Part shown: one piece after another, positions 1-9,008 of the stretch
How the letters are laid out: each line of letters opens with the position of its first letter
Position numbering within the stretch: position 1 is the first letter of the stretch
Assembly (NCBI RefSeq): GCF_000775915.1
Contig: NZ_BBLT01000008.1
Coordinates: 186,001 to 250,000 of the forward strand
Direction: 5' to 3'
DNA length: 64,000 bases
Origin: Sporocytophaga myxococcoides
GTDB lineage: Bacteria > Bacteroidota > Bacteroidia > Cytophagales > Cytophagaceae
Position numbers and translations under genes: made by a program
The notes under the pieces: generated by a model
The model's database searches: none
What the model was told of the DNA's origin: nothing
The model's input: the letters and a program-made list of their open reading frames with translations, nothing else

Positions 1-1545
1 TTTGGCATTGCAATTAATGCTCAGCTGCCTAAGATAAGCGATAAGCCTGTAATAAGGTGGAAGAGTGCAAGGCATCCTTTGTTGTTTCTTAACCTTAAAA
101 AATCAGAAAAAAACATTGTACCTCTTGATATAGAACTTACCGAAGAAAACAGAATTCTAGTTATTTCAGGTCCGAACGCGGGAGGGAAATCTGTATGTCT
201 GAAGTCTACAGGACTACTGCAATACATGTTTCAGTGTGGTTTGCTGGTGAGTGCAGATGAGTTTTCTGAGTTTGGGATGTTTCAGGATATCTTCCTCGAT
301 ATTGGTGATGAGCAATCCATTGAAAATGATTTGAGCACCTATAGCTCTCATCTTACCAATATGAAGGCTTTCCTTAATTTTTCAGGAAAGAAATCTCTTG
401 TGCTGATAGACGAATTCGGGACAGGTACAGAGCCTCAGTTAGGTGCAGCGATATCAGAAGCGGTACTTGAAAGACTAAATGAAAAGAAAGTATGGGGAGT
501 TATAACTACTCACTATTCTAACCTGAAAACAATGGCAGAGAAAACTCCTGGAATTATCAATGGTGCTATGAGATTTGATCTGGATTTGCTAGAGCCTTTG
601 TATCAGCTTGAGATAGGTCGCCCGGGGAGTTCTTTTGCATTTGAAATTGCTGCAAAGATAGGTTTGGATAAAGCGACAATAGAACGTTCCAGATCAAAGC
701 TGGGAAGGAGTCAGGTAAACTTTGAGCGTCTTGCTAATGAGTTGCAAAAAGAAAAGGATTTGTTGATTAAGCAAAATCAGGAGGCCAGAGGGGATAAGCA
801 GCAGCTGGACAAAACACTTGCAGAATATAGTAAGCTGAAAGAAGAGCTAGAGCAAAACAGAAGACGACTTCTTAATGAGGCCAAACAGCAAGCTAAACAG
901 TTGGTTGCAGAGGCGAATCAAAAAATTGAAAATACGATCAGAGCCATTCGCAGCAGTGATGCCGATAAAGAAATAACCAAAACGCTGAGAAAAGAACTCG
1001 ATCTGTATAAGGATATTGAGCTTCAGCCTGAGAAAGTTATAGAAAAAGATGAGCCCAAAGAGGAAACCTTGTTGCTTGAAGGTGAAATTAATGTTGGTGA
1101 TTCTATAAGATTAAAGGGCACGGATACAGTTGGTGAGGTATTAGGTATATCAGGTAAAACGGCTGAGATAGTAATTGGTGATTTAAAATCAAAGGTAAAA
1201 CTTGATCGTCTGGAGAAGGTGTCCAGACGAACTGTGAAAAAGCAGTTTGATGAGGTTTCCAGAAGAAGTACTGCAATGCTGATGAATGAAAAGATGATGT
1301 CATTTTCTTCTAATCTGGATCTGCGCGGTAAAAGAGGGGAGGAAGCGATAAAAGAGCTGGAAGAGTTTATGGATTCTGCGATCATGCTGGGTATTCCGGA
1401 AATAAGAATCATTCATGGCAAAGGTGACGGGATACTTAGAAACCTTGTAAGAGAGCATCTGAAAAAATATAAACAGATCAGGTCTGTTACTGATGAACAT
1501 GCCGACAGAGGTGGCCCTGGAGTAAGTATTGTCGGAATGAAATAA
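1..1545 (+). CDS. mutS2: Endonuclease MutS2 / Smr-domain ATPase, 5' end cut by window
   Basis: The reading frame is open from the first base, so the start lies outside the window and about 515 C-terminal residues are visible. They hold the MutS-type ATPase: Walker A GPNAGGKS near residue 57 and a Walker B/D-loop region LVLIDEFGTGTEP. A long charged coiled coil follows, and then a C-terminal Smr domain with LDLRG and HGKGDGIL motifs. This order is diagnostic of MutS2, which acts in recombination control or rescue of collided ribosomes rather than classical mismatch repair. The missing part would be the core and lever domains. A hairpin with a T-tract ends the unit 20 bp after the stop. Confidence 0.95.
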   Translation, partial: FGIAINAQLPKISDKPVIRWKSARHPLLFLNLKKSEKNIVPLDIELTEENRILVISGPNAGGKSVCLKSTGLLQYMFQCGLLVSADEFSEFGMFQDIFLDIGDEQSIENDLSTYSSHLTNMKAFLNFSGKKSLVLIDEFGTGTEPQLGAAISEAVLERLNEKKVWGVITTHYSNLKTMAEKTPGIINGAMRFDLDLLEPLYQLEIGRPGSSFAFEIAAKIGLDKATIERSRSKLGRSQVNFERLANELQKEKDLLIKQNQEARGDKQQLDKTLAEYSKLKEELEQNRRRLLNEAKQQAKQLVAEANQKIENTIRAIRSSDADKEITKTLRKELDLYKDIELQPEKVIEKDEPKEETLLLEGEINVGDSIRLKGTDTVGEVLGISGKTAEIVIGDLKSKVKLDRLEKVSRRTVKKQFDEVSRRSTAMLMNEKMMSFSSNLDLRGKRGEEAIKELEEFMDSAIMLGIPEIRIIHGKGDGILRNLVREHLKKYKQIRSVTDEHADRGGPGVSIVGMK

Positions 1546-1565
1546 TTTGGGATGATTATTTTTTA

Positions 1566-1591
1566 AAAGGATTGTTGAAGAACAATCCTTT
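1566..1591 (+). terminator. Rho-independent terminator after mutS2
   Basis: An 11-bp perfect stem (AAAGGATTGTT / AACAATCCTTT) with a GAAG tetraloop, followed by a short T-rich run. It separates mutS2 from the patatin gene. Confidence 0.8.
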
Positions 1592-1654
1592 TTATTTTCT
1601 TTGTTGCCGAATTCGTCTGATTTTTTTAAAACAGATTTTATATTAATAATCACA

Positions 1655-2866
1655 ATGGTAAAAAAAATACTATCACTTGATGGAGGAGGCTCGTGGGCTG
1701 TATTACAGGCAATGGCTTTGAGAGAAATATATAAGGATGTAAAGTCAGTCGGCACTAATTGCAGAAATATATTAAATGAATTTGACATCATAGCAGCGAA
1801 TTCAGGAGGAAGTCTTGTGCTGGCAGGTATGATAGAGAAGGCCGATGAAGATATTGATGAAGTAATAAAAATGTTTCTGGATGACAAGATCAGAGATAAA
1901 ATTTTTAGCAAACTTACTTTAGCAGATTTTAGCCTCGAACGTTTGACAAGAATATTTGGAGTTGGTCCTAAATACAAGGCTAGGAAGAAAATCAAAGGTC
2001 TTGAAGAGGCGCTCGTAAAATCAGGCAAAATAAGAATGCATGAACTCAGGGAAAAAATGAATTTCAAGCCTCATTTGGTATTGACCAGTTTTGACTATGA
2101 TCTTCGTCGGGGAGTATTTTTTAAGACAGCACAGGATGGAAGCAAATATGAATATACACTTGCACAGGCAGTGGATGCGTCATCTAATGCTCCTGTGAAT
2201 TTTTTCGACGAACCTGTAAGGTTTAATTATGATCATAATACCATGCACCAGTTCTGGGACGGGGCAGTAGCAGGAAATAACAATCCGGTTTTGATAGGTA
2301 TAACAGAAGCGCTGAGATTATTTGAAAAGCTTGAAAGAACTTCAGATAATATAAAAGTGCTGAGTATAGGAACCTCCGGAATACTGTTCCCGGTAGATGG
2401 TTTTACCTGTACTTCTTCAGCTGTAAGGCCAGAGCTTGTTTTACCTTTGGGTAAATCCAACCTTAACAGAGATGCCATAAAGTTAAGTCTTTCCATCATT
2501 TCCGAACCGCCGGAAGCTGCCAATTTTATGGCGCATATGTTGTTGGGAGGCACTGAAAAAGAAAATACTCCACGTATTGTACGCATGAATCCTTTGCTGC
2601 AGCCTGTGTTGAAAGATGGCAAATGGAATTTTCCTGAAGGGATCAGACCGGATGAAGAAAAGGATTTTTTAGAATTGACGAAGTACGACATAGATGCAGT
2701 GAAAAAATCAGAGATGGAGAGAATTGTAAAATTCGGAAACTGGTGGCTGATGGATATAGTGGTAAATCAAAGCATTCGTTACGATAGCAAGACTTTTCAA
2801 TCTAAAATAGGTCATAGTGTCTTTTCAGCAGCAAAGGCGGAGTGGCTTAAAGGAAATTTACAGTAA
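1655..2866 (+). CDS. Patatin-like phospholipase
   Basis: Predicted serine lipid acyl hydrolase of about 403 residues. The N-terminus has the patatin oxyanion-hole motif DGGGSW. The nucleophile elbow reads ANSGGS, where the family consensus is GxSxG, so Ser is kept but the first Gly is Ala. The catalytic Asp motif is DGA in FWDGAVAGNNNP, giving a complete Ser-Asp dyad. There is no signal peptide, so it is probably cytoplasmic. ATG 1655 is chosen over an upstream in-frame TTG because the conserved fold starts immediately (MVKKILSLDGGG). It is flanked by an upstream terminator and stands alone. The substrate is unknown. Confidence 0.85.
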   Translation: MVKKILSLDGGGSWAVLQAMALREIYKDVKSVGTNCRNILNEFDIIAANSGGSLVLAGMIEKADEDIDEVIKMFLDDKIRDKIFSKLTLADFSLERLTRIFGVGPKYKARKKIKGLEEALVKSGKIRMHELREKMNFKPHLVLTSFDYDLRRGVFFKTAQDGSKYEYTLAQAVDASSNAPVNFFDEPVRFNYDHNTMHQFWDGAVAGNNNPVLIGITEALRLFEKLERTSDNIKVLSIGTSGILFPVDGFTCTSSAVRPELVLPLGKSNLNRDAIKLSLSIISEPPEAANFMAHMLLGGTEKENTPRIVRMNPLLQPVLKDGKWNFPEGIRPDEEKDFLELTKYDIDAVKKSEMERIVKFGNWWLMDIVVNQSIRYDSKTFQSKIGHSVFSAAKAEWLKGNLQ

Positions 2867-2982
2867 TAGTAAGTTTTGTCGATGGAAGTCAGTAATTAAG
2901 GATATTGAATCCTGCCATGTTAATCCAGATTAGTTAATTGAATTCACTATCTTTAAAAGGAACTATTTTTATAATATTCAGT

Positions 2983-3615
2983 ATGAAAGCGAAATTCGTT
3001 TTATTTAAAGTTTTAGCGATTGTATTTTTAGGTCTGTCGTTCTCCTGTAAGAAGGACGAAACAAAAGAGGTTTCACCTCAAGCTCAGTTTGTAGAAATCG
3101 ACGGCGAGCAATATCCAACAGTGACTATAGGCAATCAGACATGGACAGCAACGAACTACAAAGGTCAAGGAGGCAGACCTTATGATAAATTCAATTCAAG
3201 ACCGGAATATGGTAAATATTATAGTTTTGAAGAGCTCCAGAATATAGTATTACCTGTAGGCTGGAAAATTCCTACAATGGAAGATTTTATTGAGCTTGCA
3301 AAATCACAAGGTGTTGTTTTCATTGGTCAGAATGCTGTAAAGCAGGATGCCATAAAAAAACTGGTTTCGCAAACTCGCTGGTTAAATATTAATGGGAATA
3401 ATGAGTCAGGATTTAATGCATATCCCGGTGGTTATGCTATAGAAGTTGATGCTTCTCCAATGGAGGGAGATATTAGCGAGTTTTGGACCAGCGATACTTT
3501 AACAGTAAGCATCCAGGAAGGAGCAGATCTGAAAAATCATAACATTAAAATATATCAATACCTGGAAAATGACCCAAGTAGATTTAATATTCGTTTTATA
3601 AAGAAAAACAAGTAA
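2983..3615 (+). CDS. FISUMP-domain lipoprotein
   Basis: A 210-residue protein with a lipoprotein signal peptide; the lipobox is LSFSC, with the lipidated Cys near residue 22. The mature part matches the Fibrobacter succinogenes major paralogous domain (FISUMP): VTIGNQTWTATNY, then YGKYYSFEELQ, GWKIPTMEDF, NNESGFNAYPGGY and FWTSD. Such proteins are exposed lipoproteins common in fibre-degrading Bacteroidota and Fibrobacter; their biochemical role is not established. The start is ATG 2983, giving a normal signal peptide; an upstream TTG would add an unlikely leader. It is a single gene with no obvious partner. Confidence 0.82.
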   Translation: MKAKFVLFKVLAIVFLGLSFSCKKDETKEVSPQAQFVEIDGEQYPTVTIGNQTWTATNYKGQGGRPYDKFNSRPEYGKYYSFEELQNIVLPVGWKIPTMEDFIELAKSQGVVFIGQNAVKQDAIKKLVSQTRWLNINGNNESGFNAYPGGYAIEVDASPMEGDISEFWTSDTLTVSIQEGADLKNHNIKIYQYLENDPSRFNIRFIKKNK

Positions 3616-3880
3616 TTTGAAATTAAATGAAAAAAATGTTCTGAACGGGTATTTATATTAAATTTTTTATTTGGTATTTTGTTGATTTTAAGGGTGTTCT
3701 TGAGGTTTGTTTGTTTTTTACTCTAAAATATAGCTTTATTTCCCTTGAAGTAGTTAAGTAAGAATAATAATTCGTCAATTCTATTCAGGATTTAGATGAA
3801 TCTTTTTATAAAGTTTTGTGGTTCTCTATAAAAATGTTTTTTTAAGGAGAAAAATTACACTGGAAGTATTGTCTTGAAAA

Positions 3881-6211
3881 ATGAATTATCCTAATTATTT
3901 TAAATCTTATTCAGCTTTTTTGTTAGAAAATTACATTGAAGAGTTAACTCAAAATGTAATTGTGATCACAAAAAATGGAAAATTCCCTGTTTGCAGGTTT
4001 TTAATTCAACTTCCAGAAGAGACCATCTATGAAAAAATTAGACGAGAATTTGAGGATATTTTGCAAGATATAATCCAAGGTACTCCTCATAACTCTTTAA
4101 CGAAAAAAATAGATTTATGGAAAGCTGGAAAAAGCCCTATATCAAGAAAAGATTTAACCATAAGTGATATTAATTCAGTTAATCATATAATAAAGACAGT
4201 TATTCTGGATTTTTTAAAATTTTATGAGTGCTCTAAAATTGAACTTATTGCTCTGGTAAAGGAAATAACGGATTATTTTCAAACCTCAACAGAAATGGGC
4301 ATTTATGCATTTGAAGAAATTCAGAATGAAGTGCAGATTGATAGGGATGAAATCATTCATGGGATTTTAACCAATGTTCCTGTTATAATTACTAGGATTA
4401 ACCAAGAAGGAGAGATTACTTATTCTGCAGGTAAAGGTTTGGAATCTCTTGGTCGTAAAGAAAATGATTTAAAAAATTTTAGCATTTATCATGATTTTAT
4501 TTTCCCAGAAAATATTGAAAACAGTAAGCTTGCATTAAGTGGAAAATCAGTTTCTTATATAGGACGTTCTAGGTCTTTAAGTGGGGAAATAAGGGAGTTC
4601 CAGAATTATTTTATTCCAGTTAATAATGGAATAATAGGTTTTAGTATTGATGTTACAGAAAGAATCGAGGCAGAAGAAAGGTTCCGTAGTTTTATTGATG
4701 CAGTCAAAGATTACGCAATATTTAAATTAAGTCCTGAAGGATATATTAATTCATGGAATGAGGGGGCAGAAGCTTTAAAGGGATATAAGAAAAGTGAAAT
4801 AATAGGAAAACATTTTTCGATATTTTATGACAATGAACTTAAGGAAAAACATTTTCCTGAGTATGAACTAGAGCAGGCCACCCTACATGGTAGATTTGAA
4901 GCAGAAGGCTTCAGGTTAAAAAAAGATGGATCCCGTTTCTGGGCAAATGGGATTATTACAGCCCTATTCGATAAAAATAATAATCTGGTAGGGTTTACTA
5001 AAATTACCAGAAATCTTACTGAAAGAAAACTTGCAGAGGAGAGGCTAAGAAGAAGTGAAGAGCGATTTAGGTCTCTTATTGAAGGGGTTAAGGATTATGC
5101 AATATTCTTGCTTGAACCTAATGGAACCATTGCTTCATGGAATGAGGGGGCTAAGAGGATTAAAGGATATAATGAAGATGAAATAATAGGTAAACACTTT
5201 TCTGTATTTTATACAGAAGAGAAGAAAAAACAAAAGTATCCCGAATATGAACTTGTTCAGGCGGGTATACATGGTAAGTTTGAAGATGAAGGATTAAGAG
5301 TTCGTAAGGACGGTAGTACATTTTATGCAAATGTTTTAATTACGGCTTTACATGACACTTCAGGCAAATTAATCGGTTTTTCTAAAATTACCAGAGACCT
5401 TACTGAGCGTAAATTCCTTGAAGAAAGCCTCCAATCAATGAATACTGACCTTGAAAATAAAGTAAAGGAAAGGACAGATGAATTGCTGAAAACTATAAAG
5501 GAATTAAAGAGAATTAACAATGATCTGGATAATTTCATTTATACTGCCTCTCATGATTTAAAAGCACCTATATCTAATATAGAAGGTTTAATCAGTAATT
5601 TATTTGAAGAGTTGGGTGAACAATCTTTGTTAAATGTGGATCTTAGAGATATAAAGGAAATGATTGACATATCTGTGGAAAAGTTTCAGATAACAATAAA
5701 GGACCTTACTGAAATTGCCAAAATTCAGAAAGAAAGCCTTGAAACTGTAGAGCTGGTAGGTCTTTCAGAGCTTATTGATGATGTGAAGATTACCATTTCC
5801 GATCAGATTTCAAGAAATAATGCAGAGATAATTTATCATCTTGAAGATTGTAATGAAATTAAATTTGTAAGAAAAAACCTGAAAAGTATTATTTATAATC
5901 TGATAAGTAATGGCATTAAATACCGCAGTCCCGAAAGAAATCCGATTGTTAAAATTATGTGCAGTTCGGATGAATATTATAATACCATCATATGCCAGGA
6001 TAATGGACTAGGTATAAAGGCAGAAAATATAGATAAGATATTTAATATGTTCAAACGATTCCATGATCATGTGGAAGGAAGTGGAGTAGGATTATACATT
6101 GTTAAAAGAATTATAGAAAATGCAGGTGGGAGAATAGATGTGGAAAGTGTAGAAGGTGAAGGGTCTATATTTAAAGTTATTCTGCCCAAAGGAGAGTTTG
6201 AATTACATTAA
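3881..6211 (+). CDS. Triple-PAS sensor histidine kinase
   Basis: A 776-residue kinase without membrane segments, so a cytoplasmic sensor. The N-terminal 150 residues are a helical region of unknown family. Three PAS domains follow (about 160-262, 268-388, 392-512), then a coiled coil, a HisKA domain with phospho-acceptor His558 (ASHDLKAP), and an HATPase domain with N box NLISNGIKY, DNGLGI and GSGVGLYIV. PAS2 and PAS3 are almost copies of each other (shared KDYAIF, SWNEGA, EIIGKHFS, KITR.LTERK), which indicates a recent internal duplication. No receiver domain or cognate regulator is adjacent, so it is an orphan kinase. The 265 bp upstream are AT-rich with no clear feature. Confidence 0.92.
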   Translation: MNYPNYFKSYSAFLLENYIEELTQNVIVITKNGKFPVCRFLIQLPEETIYEKIRREFEDILQDIIQGTPHNSLTKKIDLWKAGKSPISRKDLTISDINSVNHIIKTVILDFLKFYECSKIELIALVKEITDYFQTSTEMGIYAFEEIQNEVQIDRDEIIHGILTNVPVIITRINQEGEITYSAGKGLESLGRKENDLKNFSIYHDFIFPENIENSKLALSGKSVSYIGRSRSLSGEIREFQNYFIPVNNGIIGFSIDVTERIEAEERFRSFIDAVKDYAIFKLSPEGYINSWNEGAEALKGYKKSEIIGKHFSIFYDNELKEKHFPEYELEQATLHGRFEAEGFRLKKDGSRFWANGIITALFDKNNNLVGFTKITRNLTERKLAEERLRRSEERFRSLIEGVKDYAIFLLEPNGTIASWNEGAKRIKGYNEDEIIGKHFSVFYTEEKKKQKYPEYELVQAGIHGKFEDEGLRVRKDGSTFYANVLITALHDTSGKLIGFSKITRDLTERKFLEESLQSMNTDLENKVKERTDELLKTIKELKRINNDLDNFIYTASHDLKAPISNIEGLISNLFEELGEQSLLNVDLRDIKEMIDISVEKFQITIKDLTEIAKIQKESLETVELVGLSELIDDVKITISDQISRNNAEIIYHLEDCNEIKFVRKNLKSIIYNLISNGIKYRSPERNPIVKIMCSSDEYYNTIICQDNGLGIKAENIDKIFNMFKRFHDHVEGSGVGLYIVKRIIENAGGRIDVESVEGEGSIFKVILPKGEFELH

Positions 6212-6215
6212 CTAG

Positions 6216-6428
6216 GAAGGTTAAAAGTTGAAACTAAAAAGTTTAAAGCTGAAAGCTGAAGTTGACCTATTAAAGGTCAGGGGGGAATTTAATCCATGAT
6301 CTGAAGGTCATAGCTATTGTAATCATTAGCATCGGTAAGAGCATTGTGAAATGTAATCCCATTGCCCTAGCTGTTGCTTTTTTACTTTTAACTTTCAACT
6401 TAAGACTTACAACTTTAAGCTTCCCTCC
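6216..6428. repeat. Imperfect long inverted repeat filling an intergenic gap (element 1)
   Basis: Most of the 310-bp gap between the kinase and the acyl-AMP ligase gene is one imperfect inverted repeat. The left arm at about 6216-6262 and the right arm at about 6378-6428 are both built of AAGTT/AAGCTTAAAG-like units and pair over some 45 nt with mismatches. The roughly 115-nt centre contains GTTGACCT, also found inside the element at 38.9 kb. There is no ORF and no sharp terminal repeat that would show an insertion sequence. It resembles the elements at 38903-39026 and 50038-50157. Confidence 0.6.
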
Positions 6429-6521
6429 CGTAAAACGGGATATTTTTAAAATCCTTATTTTGCCGTATGGATTTTACTTTTTGTCGTCTCTACTTTTGAA
6501 AAGTCAATAAAGTGAAATGAT

Positions 6522-8381
6522 ATGGAAACGACGGCAAAAGATTATATTTTTCTCACGGATAAGCTTGATTCTCTGATTACTTCAAAACCAAATTTTATAG
6601 CATTCACATTTCTTAATGAAGTAAAGGAAGGTTCTCTTTCTCTGACCTATAAAGATTTGGGAAGAAAAGCAAAAACACTTGCATTTGTCCTAAAAGAAAG
6701 GACCGTTTCAGGAGATAAGGCTTTGCTGTTATATCCTTCAGGCCTTGATTTTATTGTCGCATTTTTTGCTTGTCTTTATGCCGATATTATACCGGTTCTG
6801 GCTTATCCCCCTGAGAGCGAAGATATAGATCGTCTCATTACAATTGCAGACGATTGTAATCCGGACCTTGTACTATGCACAAATTCCGTCCTTTCCAAAT
6901 TGGATGACTTTGAGGCAAAAAACAGAATGCAAAATTCAGCTGAAATAGAAAAAAACAGAAAACTTAAAATCCTCTATGATCTCTTATGGATACCTTCAGA
7001 TATAATTAAGTCTAACGGCGTTTTCAGAAAAAGAAAACAAGATTCTTATAGCAGCAATCAGGTAGCATTGATACATTATACATCAGGAACTACAGGCTTT
7101 CCTAAAAGGATAGAAGTAACACATCGAAACCTCTACCTCAATTCCTTGCAGTTTATCAATGCCTTTGATGTAAACAGTGAAACGCATGTAATAAACTGGC
7201 TTCATCCATATCACGATATGGGGGTTATAAGCGGAGTTACAGTTCCTGTATATTCAGGTATACAAACAACATTGATGGCTCCATTAACATTTATTAAAAA
7301 ACCTTTTACCTGGCTGAAAGAAATAAGCAACCTCAAAGGAAAAGGTGTAGTTGTTAGCGGTGGGCCAAATTTTGCTTTTGAACTGTGTTGTCATAAAATC
7401 AAGGATGAACAACTTTCTGAGCTTGATTTAAAGCATTGGAAGGTGGCATTTAATGGAGGAGATTCTGTAATGCAGGAAACTCTGGAAAGGTTCACCAATA
7501 AATTCTCTATTTGTGGATTTTCTCCCAAAGCTTTTGTACCTGTATACGGGCTAACAGAGGCCACCTCATTGCTATCTGTTGGAAGTATGGGAAAAGGAGT
7601 AACAACACGCAGCTTCAGTAAAAGGCTTTTCAGAAACCATATTGCTGTGGAAACAAATCTTGAGAATGATAGCCTTAAACTGATCAGTTATGGTAATAGC
7701 CGGAAGCACTACCAGGTAATAATCATTGATCCCAAAAGTGCCCAAAAACTTGAAGATGGATCTGTCGGAGAAGTATTAATTGCTGATCCGGGCTTTGGTT
7801 TAAACTTTTATCACAATGTAGAATTTTCAAGAGAACATCTTTACAATGGTATCAAATTTCTAAAAACAGGGGATCTTGGGTTTATCAAAAATGGTGAATT
7901 ATTCTTTACTGGAAGGTTAGATGATCTGATTGTGATAAATGATACATTTCATTATCCTCATTATATTGAACATGGTGTATATCACAGTCATCCTGCTTTA
8001 AGAAAAGGATGTTGCGCAGCTTTTACTATAACCCGGGAGAATAAAGAAGTACTGGTTATAGTTCAGGAAGTTTCCAAAGATTCAATAAATAAAATAAATG
8101 TAGAAGAGCTTTTGGGGAAAATTCGAAGTGAGGTTTTTATTATGAATGGTATAGACCCTTACATGATTTGCCTTACTATCCCTTCTTCCATTCCCAAAAC
8201 ATTCAATGGTAAAATACAAAGAAGTGCAACGAAGAAACTGTTTTTGCAGGATTCTTTGAAAGTAATTGCCGTGTGGCAGAATAGTCTTAAAGAACCTAAG
8301 GAGATGAATTATTCAGCCTTAAAATACTTACCAACAATATTACCAAAAGGCAGAACCAGAGGGATTATAACCATAAATTAA
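6522..8381 (+). CDS. Fatty-acyl-AMP ligase-like adenylate-forming enzyme
   Basis: A 619-residue adenylate-forming enzyme. Core motifs are HYTSGTTGFPK (A3), YGLTEATSL (A5), KTGDLGFI (A7) and a C-terminal NGKIQR region with the catalytic Lys. The LLLYPSGLDFIVAFFACLYA block and the HPYHDMGVISG motif are typical of fatty-acyl-AMP ligases (FAAL), which activate a fatty acid as acyl-AMP and hand it to an acyl carrier protein rather than CoA. No carrier protein, PKS or NRPS gene lies next to it, so the acceptor is unknown. ATG 6522 fits the normal N-terminus. A conventional acyl-CoA ligase cannot be excluded, but the motifs favour FAAL. Confidence 0.82.
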   Translation: METTAKDYIFLTDKLDSLITSKPNFIAFTFLNEVKEGSLSLTYKDLGRKAKTLAFVLKERTVSGDKALLLYPSGLDFIVAFFACLYADIIPVLAYPPESEDIDRLITIADDCNPDLVLCTNSVLSKLDDFEAKNRMQNSAEIEKNRKLKILYDLLWIPSDIIKSNGVFRKRKQDSYSSNQVALIHYTSGTTGFPKRIEVTHRNLYLNSLQFINAFDVNSETHVINWLHPYHDMGVISGVTVPVYSGIQTTLMAPLTFIKKPFTWLKEISNLKGKGVVVSGGPNFAFELCCHKIKDEQLSELDLKHWKVAFNGGDSVMQETLERFTNKFSICGFSPKAFVPVYGLTEATSLLSVGSMGKGVTTRSFSKRLFRNHIAVETNLENDSLKLISYGNSRKHYQVIIIDPKSAQKLEDGSVGEVLIADPGFGLNFYHNVEFSREHLYNGIKFLKTGDLGFIKNGELFFTGRLDDLIVINDTFHYPHYIEHGVYHSHPALRKGCCAAFTITRENKEVLVIVQEVSKDSINKINVEELLGKIRSEVFIMNGIDPYMICLTIPSSIPKTFNGKIQRSATKKLFLQDSLKVIAVWQNSLKEPKEMNYSALKYLPTILPKGRTRGIITIN

Positions 8382-8540
8382 AACTTGAACTACATCTCAT
8401 TGTTTGGGGATGCATAAAGAATAATTGAATATTATTCCAGGAGAAAAATAATTCACAATTGATTTTAACTAAGTTTTTTGAAGACTTTGTTAAAAAACGG
8501 ATTTTATATTTCAGAAAATTGATAATTTTGAATAATTAAA

Positions 8541-8936
8541 ATGAATTTTCAAATACTGAAATATCTTTTTGTAATTCTTATTCTGAATTCAAGCCTCTTG
8601 TTTCCGGAGTTTTCTTCCTTTTCGGGTGTTAAGAATCAGGAAAAAGAAGAGATTAATTCCGTTACTGAATTAATCTTTGAAGATATTTTCGGAATGCCAG
8701 ATTCAAATCCGGAGGATGAGGATGATGATGAATATGATTATCAGATTTCACCGGAAGAAGAGGTAGTTTCTTTTGCAAAGATTTACTTTTTGTTACTCCC
8801 TTTTTTAGACACAGATTTTTTATTTCCAAAAGATCTAACTGATAGTAAAAGTCTTTTAGATCATTCACGAGAACTAAAATTTATTTCATACAGGAAAGGA
8901 GTGCCCCGATACATTTCCCTACTTGTACTTTCCTAA
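8541..8936 (+). CDS. Small exported acidic protein heading a metal-efflux operon
   Basis: A 131-residue protein with an N-terminal hydrophobic signal or anchor (residues 5-22). A strongly acidic stretch around residues 58-72 (PEDEDDDEYDY) is the sort of sequence that could bind divalent metal. A second hydrophobic patch lies near residues 80-92. No known family was recognised. It lies 72 bp upstream of the outer-membrane factor gene in the same direction, so it probably belongs to the efflux operon. A periplasmic metal-binding role is inference from charge and context only. Confidence 0.6.
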   Translation: MNFQILKYLFVILILNSSLLFPEFSSFSGVKNQEKEEINSVTELIFEDIFGMPDSNPEDEDDDEYDYQISPEEEVVSFAKIYFLLLPFLDTDFLFPKDLTDSKSLLDHSRELKFISYRKGVPRYISLLVLS

Positions 8937-8943
8937 TAGTCAT

Positions 8944-8966
8944 TTTTCTGAATCTCTTTCAGAAAA
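8944..8966 (+). promoter_or_regulatory. Hairpin between the small acidic protein and the TolC-like gene
   Basis: A perfect 9-bp stem (TTTTCTGAA / TTCAGAAAA) with a 5-nt loop. No T-tract follows, so it may be an RNA processing or stability element, or a weak attenuator, rather than a terminator. Confidence 0.4.
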
Positions 8967-9008
8967 CAAAAATCCCTTTTATTACTTCTTTAAAATTATT
9001 CCATTAGA

